The translations under genes were made by a program, and so were the position numbers. The notes beneath the pieces were generated by a model. That model searched no databases and had not been told where the DNA came from. It worked only from the letters and a program-made list of their open reading frames with translations. This document shows positions 46,961-47,930 of a DNA stretch of 47,930 bases, piece after piece (the first letter of the stretch is position 1; the number at the start of each line of letters is the position of its first letter). Location: the IMG/VR virus record IMGVR_UViG_3300031972_001850, positions 1 through 47,930 of that record; one strand, given 5' to 3'. This DNA comes from a virus.

Positions 46961-47875
46961 ATGATAAGAAAAAGAAATCTTGACACGAACCTGATCAACT
47001 GGATTCAACAGACTGCTGGTGGTGGTCTTGATCCTATCGGAACCGCACAGCTCTTGGGAGCTAGGCGGGAAGCTGGGACGACTCAGTCTAAGACCTACTA
47101 TGTTGACAAAGATGGGAATGATGCCTGGTCTGGTCTTGAACCAGATCGGCCGTTCTTGACCATCGACAAGGCGATTGACATCTCTGCTGCGCGGATCAAC
47201 TGGTCTAATAGTCCTTGGGCACGTCAGGACACGATCATTGTGTATCCTGGTGAGTACGCGGAGAACCTGACCTCAGCATGGCATGGTTGTTCCTTGGTTG
47301 GTTTGGGGCATGATGTCAGAGATGCTCAGTTTGGAGTGAAGGTCAAACCCGCCTCGGGTGATCCTGTTGACTTTGCTTCTCTGATCAATGCTTCCTGTTT
47401 CAACATGGGTTTTGAGGTAGGTACAGGCGAAGCGTTTGATTGTACCATCATCAACAACTGTCTGTTCGAGAACTGCTTCTTCACTGGTGCGGCTGAGACT
47501 GCGACTGCTGCTGCTGCTCTAGTTGGTTCAGACATGACCAAGTCAACCTGGCGGAACTGCTGGTTCTGTAATGCCGACAAGGGTTTTGACATCAACTACG
47601 TGGACGCGAATGACAAGTTTGCGTATGTGTTGTTTGAGAACTGTTGGTTCACTGGTATTGATACCGCTGGTATGGAAGTCAGCTCGAACCTGGTAGGCCC
47701 GCATACTATGGTCAACAGATGTTATTTTCTGGGAGCTGGACAAACGATGGCTATCGGGATCTCTGATAGTTCTGGTATTGTTGATGTTAACGGTTCCTAC
47801 TTTGACTGTACTGATGCGGTCAACGGAGTTAACTCTGTTAATGGCTGTTACGCCTCTAATGCGTTGACCACATAA
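46961..47875 (+). CDS. Right-handed beta-helix virion protein, full copy
   Basis: This 304-residue protein has KTYYVDKDGNDAWSG and PFLTIDKAIDI near the start, a common opening of pectate-lyase-like beta-helices. Repeated short strands follow (CLFENCFFTGAAET, VLFENCWFTGID). ATG 46961 follows GAGGAG; GTG 46943 behind GGAGGGG is also possible. It is directly after the capsid gene and may be a head fibre or decoration, or a receptor-binding spike. The last 66 codons, including the stop, are also present at 2-199 with one amino-acid change. Confidence 0.75.
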   Translation: MIRKRNLDTNLINWIQQTAGGGLDPIGTAQLLGARREAGTTQSKTYYVDKDGNDAWSGLEPDRPFLTIDKAIDISAARINWSNSPWARQDTIIVYPGEYAENLTSAWHGCSLVGLGHDVRDAQFGVKVKPASGDPVDFASLINASCFNMGFEVGTGEAFDCTIINNCLFENCFFTGAAETATAAAALVGSDMTKSTWRNCWFCNADKGFDINYVDANDKFAYVLFENCWFTGIDTAGMEVSSNLVGPHTMVNRCYFLGAGQTMAIGISDSSGIVDVNGSYFDCTDAVNGVNSVNGCYASNALTT

Positions 47876-47930
47876 GGGGTGACCTATGGCTAATTATGAA
47901 ATCCACGCTTTCTGTGGTAAATGCCAGGGA
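47677..47930. repeat. Terminal near-repeat, right copy
   Basis: This copy pairs with 1-254. Differences are confined to the part equal to left positions 82-163: six are silent and two adjacent ones change a Cys codon to Ser. Flanks of 81 and 91 bases are identical. Confidence 0.95.
47886..47930 (+). CDS. DnaJ-type zinc-finger protein, N-terminal fragment
   Basis: This partial gene runs off the window end and is identical to the first 15 codons of the gene at 210-419 (MANYEIHAFCGKCQG). It is incomplete only because of the window edge. Confidence 0.85.
   Translation, partial: MANYEIHAFCGKCQG

Noticed and set aside
1-47930. Integrase, repressor or attachment site.
   Set aside because: No recombinase signature or attachment core was seen. 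The terminal near-repeat is part of coding genes and marks circular closure.

Overview
The window is an essentially complete genome of a tailed double-stranded DNA bacteriophage of podovirus type. Bases 1-254 match bases 47677-47930 in register, differing at only eight positions, so the molecule closes on itself at a unit length of about 47,676 bp. Bacterial Shine-Dalgarno sites, GTG and TTG starts, sigma70-like promoters and two tRNA genes show that it uses a bacterial host's machinery. No phage RNA polymerase, integrase or repressor was recognised, so it is probably lytic and depends on host RNA polymerase. The host cannot be named from the sequence.

Layout. (1) About 33.08 kb to the right end, continuing across the junction to 14.44 kb, all plus strand: virion and packaging genes. 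In order these are a metallophosphoesterase, a probable small terminase, a HEIFH metallopeptidase-like protein, the large terminase, small virion proteins, a long tail fibre, a portal, a three-TM holin, a sulfotransferase, a scaffold candidate, the major capsid protein and a beta-helix protein. After the junction come small proteins, a glycosyltransferase, a 523-residue protein with an HEMYH motif, connector and nozzle-like tail proteins, a cysteine-rich protein and three probable ejection proteins. This block ends at a strong terminator at 14.45 kb. (2) 14.48-32.46 kb, minus strand: early and replication genes. These include a primase/helicase-like ATPase, a dATP/dGTP diphosphohydrolase-like protein, a uracil-DNA-glycosylase/DNA polymerase A fusion, an APS-kinase-like protein, an OB-like protein, tRNA-His and tRNA-Ile, a Sak4-like ATPase, a Cas4/RecB-like nuclease, a VWA protein, a J-domain protein and many very small CxxC proteins. 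(3) 32.5-33.08 kb: a non-coding control region between divergent promoters, with nested inverted repeats. A second AT-rich non-coding region lies at 31.47-31.89 kb.

How the genes work together. Host sigma70 probably starts both leftward early and rightward late transcription from the control region. The polymerase, helicase-like ATPase, nuclease, Sak4-like protein and OB-like protein form a replication and recombination set. Rightward genes package DNA, build the capsid and short tail, and supply internal proteins for DNA ejection.

The main candidates for something new are: a closed structured RNA of about 212 nt at 27038-27249, followed by a hairpin that would hide the Shine-Dalgarno of a 53-residue lipoprotein-like gene; a possible PAPS supply and use pair (APS kinase plus sulfotransferase); a UDG-PolA fusion with His where Phe, Tyr or Leu is usual; an 80-bp nested palindrome beside the late promoter; a 29-Cys virion protein; and a C-terminal peptide shared by three unrelated early proteins.
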